Source: JAICJR01 sp963848495 (GTDB lineage Bacteria > Actinomycetota > Thermoleophilia > Solirubrobacterales > Thermoleophilaceae). From it: 64,000 nt of DNA. The DNA lies in the NCBI GenBank assembly GCA_963848495.1, contig CAWKDV010000004.1, forward strand, positions 1,860,001 to 1,924,000. The letters run 5' to 3'. Shown here piece by piece: positions 23,948 to 33,150 of the stretch; position 1 is the stretch's first letter; every line of letters begins with the position of its first letter. The position numbers and the translations under genes are program-made. The notes below the pieces were generated by a model. The model was given only the letters and a program-made list of their open reading frames with translations. It had not been told where the DNA came from and did no database searches.

Positions 23948-24742
23948 TCAGACGGAGTAGACCGCGCCCTCGGAGGCGATGTCGACCGGGCCGCGGAAGG
24001 CGCCCATGGCCTCCTTGCGCGCCCAGAGGTGGTCGAGCTCGTCCGAGATGTGGGTCAGCACGAGCCGCTTGACGCCCGAGTCGCGCCCGTGCTCGCCGGC
24101 CTCGCGCGGGGTCAGGTGGCCGCGCTGGCCGTTGCGCTCGGGGCGCGGCAGCGTGGCCTCGATCAGCAGCAGGTCGGCGCCGCGCGCGAAGTCGATCAGG
24201 TCGTCGGTGGGACGGCAGTCGGCGCCGAACACGAACCGGCCGCCGCCGTTCGAGGAGCGCGCGCAGATGGCGAACGTCTCCTGGAAATGCGGCACCGGCC
24301 GGAAGCTGAAGCGCAGCGAGCCCACCTGCGGCTCGTCGCTCTCCATGTACTCCTCGATCTGGAAGGCGTTCTCGATCAGGTCCTCGTTGCCCCAGGCGCC
24401 GACGATGCGGCGGAAGGTGTCGCGCGCGCCGGGCGGGGCGATCAGGCGCGGCCGCGCGGGCGACTCCGTGCCCGGCCAGCGATCCACCGGCACCGGCTGC
24501 TGGCGCGGCGCGTAGGTGAGCGCGTAGGCGTAGGGCACGAGGTCGAGGAAGTGGTCCGCGTGCAGGTGGGACAGCAGCACGGCGTCGACGGCCGTGTAGT
24601 CGCGGAAGCGGCGCAGCTTGGAGAAGACGCCGTTGCCGCAGTCGAGCAGCACGGTCGAGACCCCATCCTCGATGAGGTAGCCCGAGCAGGCTCCACCGGC
24701 GTCCTGCCAGGACGGCGACTTCCCGAGTACCGTGAGCCGCAT
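23948..24742 (-). CDS. metallo-beta-lactamase-fold hydrolase (RNase Z-like group)
   Basis: A 264-residue MBL-fold protein. The metal signature is SHLHADHFLDL near residue 58, with further ligands in PVPHFQETF, GADC and the C-terminal LTHISDE. N-terminal MRLTVLGKSPSWQDAGGACS and VLLDCGNGVFSKL match the ribonuclease Z/phosphodiesterase-like group rather than beta-lactamases. It lacks the long arm of true RNase Z and may process a cyclic nucleotide or RNA; substrate not predictable. Start ATG 24742, downstream of the small Cys protein on the same strand. Confidence 0.85.
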   Translation of the reverse strand: MRLTVLGKSPSWQDAGGACSGYLIEDGVSTVLLDCGNGVFSKLRRFRDYTAVDAVLLSHLHADHFLDLVPYAYALTYAPRQQPVPVDRWPGTESPARPRLIAPPGARDTFRRIVGAWGNEDLIENAFQIEEYMESDEPQVGSLRFSFRPVPHFQETFAICARSSNGGGRFVFGADCRPTDDLIDFARGADLLLIEATLPRPERNGQRGHLTPREAGEHGRDSGVKRLVLTHISDELDHLWARKEAMGAFRGPVDIASEGAVYSV

Positions 24743-24766
24743 CCGAGGCCGAACTCTACCCCGATT

Positions 24767-24783
24767 GCAGCGCTTTTCGCTGC
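24767..24783 (-). terminator. weak hairpin between two minus-strand genes
   Basis: GCAGCG / CGCTGC with loop CTTTT, 15 bases after the stop of the small gene at 24798. No clear U-run; probably a weak terminator. Confidence 0.4.
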
Positions 24784-24797
24784 GGGTTTAGACGCCT

Positions 24798-24983
24798 TTA
24801 CTGCGGCTGTGGGAAGGCGTAGGCCACGCGCTTGCGCTCGGTCCGGAAGACGAACGCCAGCTGCCGCTCGGGAGCGAGCCCCCGCTCGGCGGACCGGAAG
24901 GTCGCGCACGGCTCCTGCAGCTTCAGCGCGCACAGCATGTTCTTCTGGAAGTAGCAGTCCTCGCACGTCACGCGCTTGGCCAT
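24798..24983 (-). CDS. small cysteine-motif protein (61 residues)
   Basis: Starts MAKRVTCEDCYFQKNMLCAL; four cysteines in CEDC-x7-C-x7-C spacing (Cys7, 10, 18, 26) could bind zinc or an Fe-S cluster. C-terminal ERQLAFVFRTERKRVAYAFP is basic and beta-like. The start was set at ATG 24983 rather than a longer upstream frame, which has no protein character and overlaps the next gene. Short proteins with a CxxCxF..C pattern are common in Thermoleophilia-like genomes, but I know of no function. Confidence 0.65.
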   Translation of the reverse strand: MAKRVTCEDCYFQKNMLCALKLQEPCATFRSAERGLAPERQLAFVFRTERKRVAYAFPQPQ

Positions 24984-25168
24984 CGCCCATTGCTCCCTGA
25001 GGCTTCGAGTCCGAAGTGACCGCTCCCTCCGCGGCCACCGCCGTCGCAACGCATCATTAACAACTTCGCTGCCCGCGCCAGCCCGCATCCCGCAAATGGC
25101 GATGTTTTGTTTCGCCTGGAATTTGCAGGTTTTCGGCGAACCCGCCGCTCTTTGCGTAGGTTTCGGGC

Positions 25169-26100
25169 GTGGCATCGGAGACCGAGCTCGTCACCGGCGC
25201 GACGGGTTACGTGGGAGGCCGGCTGATCGAGCGGCTCAGGCGCGAGGGCCGGCCCGTCCGCGCGCTCGTGCGCGACCCTGCGCGGCTTCCGCAGACCCCC
25301 GGCGTGGACGCCGTCCAGGGCGATGTCGTGAGCGGCGAGGACCTCGAGCGCGCACTCGACGGCTGCTCCACCGCCTACTACCTCGTGCACTCGATGGAGC
25401 CTGCGGCCGGCGCCGCCGGCGGCTTCGCCGACCGCGACCGGCAGGCGGCCGAGAACTTCGTGCGCGCCGCTCGCGGGGCCGGCGTGCGGCGGATCGTCTA
25501 CCTCGGCGGGATCGTGCCGGCGCACGCCGAGCCGTCGCCCCACCTCGCCTCGCGGCTCGAGGTCGAGCGCATCCTGCTCGAGTCGGTGCCGCGCTCGACC
25601 GCGCTGCGGGCGTCGATCCTGATCGGTGCACGCTCGTCCTCGTTCCGGATCCTCGTGCGGCTGGTCGAACGCCTGCGCTTCCTGCCGTTCCCAGCCTGGC
25701 GCGACCACCGCACCCAGCCGATCGACGAGCGTGACGCGATCGAGTACCTCGCGCGCACGCCGCAGACGATCGCGGCCGAGGGCAGGTCGCTCGACATCGT
25801 GGGACCCGACCTGATCTCCTACGGCCAGATGATCGAGCGCATCGCCGAGCTGATGGGCGTCGGCCGCATCCCCCTGCGCCTCGGCGCGAGCGCGACGCCG
25901 GTGGCGAGCACGGTGGTCAGCGCACTGGTCGGCCAGCCGCTCGAGCTGGTGCGGCCGCTGATGCACAGCCTCGAGACCGACCTGCTGCCGCGCGACGACG
26001 AGGCGCGCCGGATCTACGGGTTGCGCACGCGTTCTTCGAGCGCGCCGTCGAGCACGCCCTGCGCGAATGGGAGTCGCTCGAGCCGCTGGCGGCGCGATGA
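25169..26100 (+). CDS. NAD(P)H-binding extended SDR (NmrA/NDUFA9-like), frameshift near the 3' end
   Basis: Atypical short-chain dehydrogenase. N-terminal Rossmann motif TGATGYVGGRLIERL, RALVRDP as NADP-recognition strand, AYYLVHSM, and VRRIVYLGGI as the active-site strand. It resembles NAD(P)-binding epimerases of the NDUFA9 group that often lack the YxxxK pair. Start GTG 25169. The frame runs open to 26260, but from about 26028 the sensible protein continues in another frame (FFERAVEHALREWESLEPLA, then AR and TGA at 26098), so one indel is present. The stop overlaps the ATG of the SRPBCC gene, a coupled pair. About 310 residues when repaired. Confidence 0.8.
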
Positions 26101-26538
26101 GGGTCGAGCGCAGCATCGACATCAAGGCTCCGCCCGACCGCGTGTACGACGTGGTGATGGACCCTCAGCGTCTGGAGGAGTGGGTTACCATCCACGTCGG
26201 GCTCAAGGCCGCCCCGAGGGGCGGGCTCGAGCGGGGCTCAGAGCTTGTGCAGTCGCCTGAAGCTCGCTGGAAGGCGCTTCGACGTGCATTGGGACGTCGT
26301 CGAAGCGGACCGCCCAACACGGGTGGTTTGGCAAGGAAGAGGACCCGTGCACTCACGGGCGAAAGTTGTGTACGAGCTTCGAGCCGCCGACGACAACGAA
26401 ACCGCTTTCAACTACGTGAACGAATACAGCCTTCCGGGTGGGCCGCTGGGGCGGATCGCAGGCAGTGCGCTGCGTGGCGTGGCTGAGCGGGAGTCCGAAC
26501 GGACGCTGGAGCGGCTCAAGGGGCTGGTGGAGTCGTGA
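26097..26538 (+). CDS. SRPBCC-family lipid/ligand-binding protein, frameshifted
   Basis: START/Bet v1-like cavity protein. The opening MRVERSIDIKAPPDRVYDVV and MDPQRLEEW is the usual SRPBCC start. Near 26250 the frame shifts; the fold continues as LKLAGRRFDVHWDVVEADRP, RAKVVYELRAADD and FNYVNEYSLPGGPLGRIAGS, ending RLKGLVES at 26538. The repaired length is about 147 residues. ATG overlaps the stop of the SDR-like gene. Such proteins bind hydrophobic ligands or act as polyketide cyclase relatives; with the SDR it may handle a lipid or quinone-like substrate, which is inference. Confidence 0.8.
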
Positions 26539-26578
26539 AGGCGTTTGGCTCTACGCGCCAGAGGGGAATAGGCGACTC

Positions 26579-26857
26579 GTGACGCCGCCAGACCTGCGCT
26601 GGTCGCCATTCGCCCGCCCGCCGTGGCGTGACTGCAAGGCGGCCGCCGAAGCCGTGCTGCGGGCGCGCGACCTCGAGCAGTGCGCGCTCGGCGAGCTCAC
26701 GCAGGAGCGCTACGCCAGCGTGCGGGCGCAGAACCCGCACATCGGCCTTCCGCGCGACACCACGATCGAGAAGGCCTGCGGATCCTGGACGGCCGCCGTC
26801 GAGCAGGCCTCCGCGCTGGTCTCCGCCGCGCTGCGGCTCGGGTTCGTCGAGGGTTAG
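26579..26857 (+). CDS. hypothetical 92-residue protein with homing-type helical motif
   Basis: Read from GTG 26579 (VTPPDLRWSPFARPPWRDCK). The segment LTQERYASVRAQNPHIGLPR, then DTTIEKACGSWTAAVEQA resembles the repeated helical domains seen in homing-endonuclease-associated and related DNA-binding proteins (rY..W..A pattern). The start is uncertain: the frame is open upstream without a better start codon, so part of the N-terminus may be lost to an indel. It ends 5 bases from the convergent Cys-rich gene. Confidence 0.5.
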   Translation: MTPPDLRWSPFARPPWRDCKAAAEAVLRARDLEQCALGELTQERYASVRAQNPHIGLPRDTTIEKACGSWTAAVEQASALVSAALRLGFVEG

Positions 26858-26861
26858 CGCC

Positions 26862-27083
26862 CTAGTTGCAGACCGTGCAGCGCCCGGCGCTGCACGAGCA
26901 GGCGGGCCCGGGCGGAGCGACCGCGTGGGGACCCCAGCGGCGCACCCACTCGAGAGCGCCCGGCCGCGTGCTGTCGGACGAGCCGCCCGGCCAGCACTGG
27001 TTCAGCGCACGCGAGTAGAGGTCGTCTTGGATCCGAGCCTCGACGGACTCGATCAGCGCGGCGATGTCGGTGTGCGGGTCCAT
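26862..27083 (-). CDS. small protein with Cys-rich C-terminus
   Basis: A 73-residue protein from ATG 27083 (MDPHTDIAALIESVEARIQD) with GAGGGAAAAGG upstream. The N-terminal 30 residues form an amphipathic helix; the C-terminus ends CSCSAGRCTVCN, a C-x-C-x4-C-x2-C arrangement right at the chain end that looks like a metal site, a disulfide knot or a maturation target. Not a known family to me. It could be a ribosomally made peptide precursor, but no modification enzyme is adjacent. Confidence 0.55.
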   Translation of the reverse strand: MDPHTDIAALIESVEARIQDDLYSRALNQCWPGGSSDSTRPGALEWVRRWGPHAVAPPGPACSCSAGRCTVCN

Positions 27084-27188
27084 GACCGTGCCTTTTCCCT
27101 CGGCACGGCCGGTCCAAAACTGAAGCTGTTGGCGCACCGGCGCCGGCACCCCGCAAATTGCGCGCTGCGGGGCGCCGCGCCGAGCGGT

Positions 27189-27551
27189 TCAGGCGGTCTG
27201 CGGGACCTTCGAGATCGCCTCCTGGTACATGGCCACCTCGCGCTCGATCCCGGCTCCGGTCGAGCCATCGGCCACGGACATGTTGCTCACGATCAGCGTC
27301 GCGTCGGTGAGGATGCGGCGGAACTCGTCGTCCTCCCGGATGGCGCCCAGCTGCTCCGCCGAGCCGTGGAGCTGGAAGTAGCCGTTGAGCCCGCCGTTCG
27401 GAGCAAGCAGCGTGACGTCGAAGGACTCGATGCGGCCCTCCTGCTGCATGCGGCCGTAGTAGCCGATGGCCTCATTGAACACCTCGAGACCCCGCTCCTC
27501 ACGGCCGTGAACCGGCTCGCCCCAGGAGATGAACAGCACCCGATCTGCCAT
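27189..27551 (-). CDS. hypothetical protein (YCII-like ferredoxin fold)
   Basis: A 120-residue protein starting MADRVLFISWGEPVHGREER at ATG 27551, with AAAGGAG 8 bases upstream. Beta-alpha-beta pattern (RVLFISWG, FNEAIGYYGRMQQEGRIESF, DVTLLAPNGGLNGYFQLHGS, RILTDATLIVSNMSV) resembles dimeric alpha/beta-barrel YCII-type proteins. No catalytic residues stand out. Same strand as, and about 100 bases upstream of, the Cys-rich small gene. Function unknown. Confidence 0.65.
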   Translation of the reverse strand: MADRVLFISWGEPVHGREERGLEVFNEAIGYYGRMQQEGRIESFDVTLLAPNGGLNGYFQLHGSAEQLGAIREDDEFRRILTDATLIVSNMSVADGSTGAGIEREVAMYQEAISKVPQTA

Positions 27552-27655
27552 GGGCACTCCTTTCCCTGCTAGCGGCCCGGCTGGGCCGCCGGGCCTGACG
27601 GAGCGACTCTCTCAGCCGTCGGAAGCACGAGCAAGGCGCCAATGCGCCAAGACCA

Positions 27656-28586
27656 CTAGAGCGACGCCATCGCGTCGACGAGCTCCTGCACGGCAGCCGC
27701 TGACTTCTTCGAGCTGCTCCTGCTCGTCCGCCTCCAGCTCGATCTCGATGATCTCCTCCACGCCGTCGGCGCCGAGCCGCACCGGGACGCCGACGAACAG
27801 GCCCTCGATGCCGAACTCGCCCTGGCAGAGCGCGGCGCACGGCAGCACGCGCTTCTGGTCGTAGATGATCGCGTCGACCATCTCGGCCACGGCAGCCGAG
27901 GGCGCGTAGAACGCCGAGCCCCTCTGCAGCAGCTTGACCACCTCGGCGCCGCCGTCGCGCGTGCGCTGGACGATCTCCTCGAGGCGGTCGTCGGCGATCT
28001 TCTGGCGGATCGGCATGCCGGCGACGTTCGAGTAGCTCACGACCGGCACCATCGTGTCGCCGTGGCCGCCGAGCACGAAGCCGGTGACGTCGCGCACCGA
28101 CACTCCGAGCTCCCAGGCGAGGAAGGTGCGAAAGCGCGCCGAGTCGAGGATGCCCGCCATGCCGATCACGCGCTGGCGCGGGAACTGCGTGACGTCGAGG
28201 GCGACGTGACACATCGCGTCGAGCGGGTTGGTGACGACGATGACGATCGCGTCCGGAGAGCGCTCCGCGACCTGCTGCGCAACTCCGCCGACGATCTCCT
28301 TGTTCTTGGCGAGAAGGTCGTCACGACTCATGCCCGGCTGACGCGGAAAGCCGGAGGTGATGACCACGATGTCGGAGCCGGCTGTCTCCTCGTAACCGTT
28401 AGTGCCGGTCACTTTTGCTTCATAACCTATGACCGGTCCAGATTGATTGAGGTCAAGGGCCTTGCCCTGAGGCATTCCCTCGACGATGTCCACAATCACG
28501 ACGTCTGCGTAATCCCGCTCTGCAAGCCGCTGTGCAGTGGTCGCACCCACATTTCCTGCACCAACTACAGTAACCTTGTTTCGCAT
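27656..28586 (-). CDS. mdh: malate dehydrogenase, frameshift near the C-terminus
   Basis: NAD-dependent malate/oxaloacetate interconversion in the TCA cycle, LDH-like type. MRNKVTVVGAGNVGATTAQR carries the Rossmann motif; substrate residues are Arg in SGFPRQPGMSRDDLL, VTNPLDAMCHVA and the catalytic His in VLGGHGDTMVPV. Near 27708 one base is missing: the chain should pass from EQEQL into KSAAAVQELVDAMASL, ending TAG at 27656-27658; as given, the frame runs on with unrelated sequence to 27612. About 310 residues when repaired. It is divergent from the AT-hook/HTH gene with a 35-base gap. Confidence 0.92.
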
Positions 28587-28621
28587 TAAGTACCCCGTCC
28601 TTTTAGCTGTTAAGGAGTGAC

Positions 28622-28987
28622 ATGGCAGACTTCCTTGCCGAGAAGCGAGCCGAGATAGAGGACCGTCTGAAGGAGCTCCGCCCGCTCCACGACGAGTTCC
28701 TCAGGCTCGAACGCGCCAAGGCGGCGCTCGACGGACTCGATGGACCCCGGCGCAGCCCCGGACGCCCTCGCGGCAGTGCCGGTAGCACGCGCCGCCGTCG
28801 CCGGCGTGGAGGCGCCAGCCGCGGCGACCAGGCTCTCGAGCTCGTGCGCCAGAACCCTGGCATAACCGTGAGCGAGCTGGCCAAGATGATGAACGTCAAC
28901 CCGCCCAACTACCTGTACAGGGTGATGGCCAACCTGCAGTCCGACGGTGCTGTGAAGAAGGAGGGCAAGGGTTACGCGGCCGCCTAG
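28622..28987 (+). CDS. AT-hook plus winged-helix DNA-binding protein
   Basis: A 121-residue protein with TAAGGAG upstream. The N-terminus is coiled-coil-like (EKRAEIEDRLKELRPLHDEF), the middle has an AT-hook-type SPGRPRGSAG and a basic RRRRRRGG cluster, and the C-terminus is a small winged helix (QALELVRQNPGITVSELAKM, then NPPNYLYRVMANLQSDGAVK). It probably acts as a nucleoid-type or global regulator. Its start is 35 bases from that of mdh, so it may regulate the shared promoter. Its TAG stop shares a CTAG with the stop of the convergent icd. Confidence 0.8.
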   Translation: MADFLAEKRAEIEDRLKELRPLHDEFLRLERAKAALDGLDGPRRSPGRPRGSAGSTRRRRRRGGASRGDQALELVRQNPGITVSELAKMMNVNPPNYLYRVMANLQSDGAVKKEGKGYAAA

Positions 28988-30079
28988 GCCGCGACCTTCT
29001 CCATCTTGGCGATGATCGCGTCGGCGACGTCCGACGTGCCAACCGCGCTCGGATCGTCCCGCGAGGGCTTCATGTCGTAGGTCACTGACTCTCCTTCGCG
29101 GATCACGTCGGCGATCGCGTTCTCCAGGCGGTCTGCTGCGTCCAGCTCGTCGATGTGGCGCAGCAGCATCACGCCCGGAGAGCATCAGAGCCATCGGGTT
29201 CACCTTGTTCTGGCCCTTGTACTTGGGGGCCGATCCGTGCGTGGCCTCGAACACCGCGTGGTCGTCGCCGATGTTGGCGCCGGGCGCGATTCCGAGGCCG
29301 CCGCTCATGCCCGCGCAGAGGTCGGACACGATGTCGCCGTAGAGGTTCGGCAGCACCACCACGTCGTACTCCTCGGGACGCGACACGAGCTGGTTGCAGA
29401 GGTTGTCGATGATCCGGTCCTCGAACTCGATCTCCGGATACTCCTGCTCCGCCACCTCGCGGCCAACGCGCAGGAACAGGCCGTCGGTGTGCTTCATGAT
29501 GTTGGCCTTGTGCGCCAGGGTGACCTTCGAGCGCCCGTAGGCCTTGGCGTACTCGAAGGCCTCGCGCACGATCCGCTTGGTGCCGAAGACCGAGATCGGC
29601 TTGATCGAAACGCCGATGTCCTCGCGCAGCAGAGTGCCCTCGGTCTCGGCGATGAACTGGCGCAGCCGCTCGGTCTTCTCGTCGCCCAGCTCGAACTCGA
29701 CGCCCGCGTAGAGGTCCTCGTGGTTCTCGCGCACGATCACGATGTCGGTCTCCGGGAAGCGCGTGCGCACGCCCTCGTAGGCCTTGCACGGCCGCAGACA
29801 GGCGTACAGGTCGAGCTCCTTGCGCAGGGCGACGTTGATCGAGCGGAAGCCCGAGCCCACGGGGGTGGTGATGGGCCCCTTGATCGCCAGGCCGCGCTCC
29901 TTGATCGACTCGAGCACGCGGTCTGGCAGCGGCGTGCCCTCCTCCTCGTAGACGTCGGCGCCCGCGTCCTGGAAGTCCCACTCGAACTCCACGCCGGTGC
30001 CCTCGAGCACGCGGCGCGTGGCCTCTGAGATCTCTGGCCCGGTGCCATCGCCGGGAATGAACGTCACGCGGTGCGCCAC
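28984..30079 (-). CDS. icd: isocitrate/isopropylmalate-family dehydrogenase (isocitrate dehydrogenase), frameshifted
   Basis: Oxidative decarboxylation of isocitrate. Start GTG 30079 (AHRVTFIPGDGTGPEISEAT) with AAAGGAAG upstream. Substrate and metal residues: SxN-type RSINVALRKELDLYACLRPC, VIVRENHEDLYAG, Tyr/Lys region and DNLCNQLVSRPEEYDVVVLP with the Asp ligands, GMSGGLGIAPGANIG and FEATHGSAPKYKG. The shape (ENHEDLYAG) fits NAD-type IDH. Near 29172 an indel interrupts; the rest follows as VMLLRHIDELDAADRLENAI to TAG at 28984. Repaired length is about 364 residues. Homoisocitrate or isopropylmalate activity cannot be fully excluded, but the mdh and sdh neighbours support the TCA role. Confidence 0.88.
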
Positions 30080-30175
30080 AGGGCGGCTTCCTTTCTTGCC
30101 GAAGGACGGGAAGGGGGCCGCATTATCGCGTGCCCGCTGCTAATCGGCCCCAAACGCTTGTGAGACGATGCGCTT

Positions 30176-31346
30176 GTGCCGGGCGGCCGCTCGATTCAAC
30201 TTGCTCGGGTCTTCGGGATTCGCATCGGCGTCAATCCGAGCTGGTTCATCGTCCTCTTCCTGATCATCTGGTCCCTCTCGGACCAGTACAAGGGCGCGTT
30301 CCCGGGTCAGGACAGCAAGTCGTTCGCTGCTCGCCACGGCCAGCGCGCTCCTGTTCTTCTTCTGCGTGATCCTGCACGAGCTGGGCCACGCGCTGGTGGC
30401 GATGCGCAACCGGATCCAGATCGTCGGCATCGAGCTGTGGCTGTTCGGCGGAATCGCCACGATGAAGGAGGACGCGCCCACGCCGAGAGCGGCGTTCGGC
30501 CATCTCGGCGGCGGGCCCGGCGGTGACGGCTGCGATCGCCGGCGGCTGCTGGGCGGTCGGGCATCCTCGGCTGGGGCTTTCGACCCCTTCAAGCACGCCG
30601 TGCTGCTCGACGCGCTCACCGGCTACAGCTCGGGCGAGGTGCTGCTCGGCTACCTCGCCTTCATCAACACGCTGCTGCTCGTCTTCAACCTGCTGCCCGC
30701 CTTCCCGCTCGACGGCGGCAACATCGTCCGGGCCCTGACCTGGTGGCGCACCGGCGACCGCCTGCGGGCCACCGCCTTCGCCGCCCGCATGGGCCGCGTG
30801 TTCGCCTACGCGATGATGGCCGGCGGCGTCTTCGTGCTGCTGCGCTACCAGTCGATCATCGGCGGCATCTGGTTCATCATCCTCGGCAACTTCCTCGCGC
30901 AGGCGGCCAAGGGCGCCGAAGTCCAGTCGCGGATCACCTCGCAGCTCGAGGGCCTCAGCGTGGCCGACGTGATGGACACGGAGCCGGTGGCCGTCCCGGC
31001 CGAGACGCGGCTCGACACCGCCTTCGACGAGTTCTTCCTGCGCTACCGCTGGCCCTGGTTCCCGGTCACCGACCGCGCCGGCCGCTTCCTGGGCCTGCTC
31101 ATCCGCGAGCGGGTCGACGCGGTGCCCGAGGCGGAGCGACAGGCCCGCACTGTCGACGAGGTGATGAACCGCGACGCGGAGGGCTCCCTGCGGGTGAGCA
31201 CGGAGGCTCCGCTGGAGGCGCTGATGGGGTCCGAGGGGCTCAGAACGCTGGGCGCGTTGATGGCGGTGGACCGCGACGGGATATTGCGCGGAGTCATGAC
31301 GCTCGACCAGGTCCGTAGGGCATTACAGGCGTCGGCCGCGACTTAG
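30176..31346 (+). CDS. site-2 protease family membrane metalloprotease with CBS domains, frameshifted
   Basis: Intramembrane zinc protease (M50, Rip3/SpoIVFB-like). GTG 30176 gives the first membrane pass (GVNPSWFIVLFLIIWSLSDQ); an indel near 30325 precedes the metal motif in VILHELGHALVAMR. A further pair of compensating indels lies between about 30505 and 30575, where the other frame reads AGPAVTAAIAGGCWAVG. The third landmark is LLPAFPLDGGNIVRAL with the DG zinc ligand. The C-terminus holds two CBS repeats (VADVMDTEPVAVPAETRLDT and TVDEVMNRDAEGSLRVST), likely adenosyl-ligand sensors. About 390 residues. It may release anti-sigma factors or membrane-bound regulators; none is adjacent. Confidence 0.85.
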
Positions 31347-31348
31347 CC

Positions 31349-31419
31349 GGACTGCGGACTGCGGACTGCGGACTGCGTGGCGCTGTCTTCCCGCAGTCCG
31401 CAGTCCGCATCCGTAGTCC
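31349..31419. repeat. GGACTGC x4 heptamer repeat with inverted copies (hairpin)
   Basis: Four perfect 7-bp units GGACTGC at 31349-31376, then inverted units GCAGTCC at 31393-31399 and 31400-31406 and a variant GTAGTCC near 31413. The arms can fold into a long stem in the gap between the site-2 protease and sdhA. CCCCTTTT follows a few bases later, so it can serve as terminator. Confidence 0.8.
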
Positions 31420-31453
31420 GCGATCCCCTTTTGCATAGAATCGCCGCCGCCCT

Positions 31454-33136
31454 ATGCCCACGCATGACGTCCTGGTCATCGGAGCCGGCCTCGCCGGCCA
31501 GCGCGCCGCCCTAGCAGCGGCCGAGGACGGCGCGTCCGTCGGGATCCTGTCCAAGGTCCACCCGGTGCGCTCGCACTCGAACGCCGCCCAGGGCGGCATC
31601 AACGCGGCGCTGAACCCGGAGGACACGTGGGAGTCGCACGCGTTCGACACGGTCAAGGGCTCCGACTACCTGGGCGACCAGGACGCCATCGAGATCATGT
31701 GCCGGGCGGCGCCGCAGGAGATCCTCGATCTCGAGCACCTGGGCGTGACCTTCCACCGCAACGAGGAGGGCAAGCTCGGTACGCGCGCCTTCGGCGGCGC
31801 CTCGGCCGCCCGCACCTACTACGTGGCGGACATCACCGGCCAGGCGATCCTGCACGTGCTCTACGAGCAGCTGATGAAGCACACCGAGGTGTACCGCTAC
31901 GAGGAGTGGTTCAACACGGCGCTGGTGCGCGACGACGAAGGGCAGATCGCCGGCGTGGTGGCGCGCAACATGCGCGACGGCTCGCTCGAGCTGTTCGGCG
32001 CCAAGGCGGTGATCCTCGCCGCCGGCGGGAACGGCCAGATGTACAACCCCACCACCAACGCGCTGATCTGCACCGGCGACGGCATCGCGCTCGCCTACCG
32101 GGCAGGCGCCCCGCTGATGGACATGGAGATGGTGCAGTACCACCCCACCACGCTCCAGGGCAACGGCCTCCTCATCACCGAGGGAGCGCGCGGCGAGGGC
32201 GCCCACCTCTACAACGCGCTCGGCGAGCGCTTCATGGAGAAGTACGCGCCCAACAAGATGGAGCTCGCCTCGCGCGACGTGGTCTCGCGCGCCGAGCAGA
32301 CCGAGATCAACGAGGGGCGCGGCTTCCCCGACGGCACCGTCGCGCTCGACATCACCGTGGTCCCGAGGAAGCGCATCCACGAGGCGCTGCGCGAGATCGT
32401 CAACGTCGGCCGCGACTTCGCCGGGGTGGACATCACCAAGGAGCCGATCCACATCAAGCCGGGTAACCACTACGTGATGGGCGGGGTGAAGACCGACGTG
32501 GACGGGCAGACGTCGATCCCGGGCCTGTACGCGGCCGGCGAGGTGGCCTGCGTGTCGGTCCACGGCGGCAACCGCCTCGGCGCGAACTCGCTGCTCGACA
32601 CGCTGATCTTCGGCGGCCGCTCCGGGCGCCACGCCGCCCAACGGGCCAAGCTGATGCCGCACCCCGAGGCCTCGCCCGCCCAGCTCGAGGACGAGGACCG
32701 CAGGATCCGCGAGCTGGTCGGCCGCGAGAAGACCGGCCGGCGGGTGTCCGAGATCAAGGCGGAGCTCGGCAAGGCGATGGACAAGTACTGCGCCGTGTTC
32801 CGCGACGAGGACGGGCTGAACACCGCGCTCGAGATCGTGCGCCGCCTGAAGGAGGAGTCGCTGACGGTCGCCATCGACGACAAGGGCGCCGTCTTCAACC
32901 AGGACCTGTTCGGCGCGCTCGAGCTCGGCTTCATGCTCGACAACGCCGAGTGCACGGTCGTGGGCGCGCTCGAGCGCAAGGAGAGCCGCGGGGCCCAGTT
33001 CCGCACCGACTACCCCGAGCGCAACGACGACGAGTGGCTCAAGCACATCGACCTCACCTACAGCGAGGACGGGCCGGAGATCTCCTTCTCCGAGGTCACG
33101 ATCACCCGCTGGCAGCCCGAAGCACGGACCTACTAG
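31454..33136 (+). CDS. sdhA: succinate dehydrogenase/fumarate reductase flavoprotein subunit
   Basis: FAD-binding catalytic subunit that oxidises succinate to fumarate. 560 residues. Dinucleotide motif VIGAGLAGQRAALAA at residues 8-22; RSHSNAAQGGINAAL carries the FAD-linking His region; active-site stretches HPTTLQGNGLLITEGARGEG and the C-terminal NHYVMGGVKTDVDG; GLYAAGEVACVSVHGGNRLG closes the FAD site. The helical Arg/Lys-rich tail ends with ISFSEVTITRWQPEARTY. Start ATG 31454. Intact. First of three coupled genes (15-base gap to sdhB). Direction in vivo cannot be read from sequence. Confidence 0.96.
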   Translation: MPTHDVLVIGAGLAGQRAALAAAEDGASVGILSKVHPVRSHSNAAQGGINAALNPEDTWESHAFDTVKGSDYLGDQDAIEIMCRAAPQEILDLEHLGVTFHRNEEGKLGTRAFGGASAARTYYVADITGQAILHVLYEQLMKHTEVYRYEEWFNTALVRDDEGQIAGVVARNMRDGSLELFGAKAVILAAGGNGQMYNPTTNALICTGDGIALAYRAGAPLMDMEMVQYHPTTLQGNGLLITEGARGEGAHLYNALGERFMEKYAPNKMELASRDVVSRAEQTEINEGRGFPDGTVALDITVVPRKRIHEALREIVNVGRDFAGVDITKEPIHIKPGNHYVMGGVKTDVDGQTSIPGLYAAGEVACVSVHGGNRLGANSLLDTLIFGGRSGRHAAQRAKLMPHPEASPAQLEDEDRRIRELVGREKTGRRVSEIKAELGKAMDKYCAVFRDEDGLNTALEIVRRLKEESLTVAIDDKGAVFNQDLFGALELGFMLDNAECTVVGALERKESRGAQFRTDYPERNDDEWLKHIDLTYSEDGPEISFSEVTITRWQPEARTY

Positions 33137-33150
33137 GTGGAGGTGATCTG

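Noticed and set aside
31349..31419. CRISPR-like array
   Set aside because: Units are 7 bp, directly abutting without spacers, and partly inverted; no cas gene is present. It is a tandem repeat with a hairpin.
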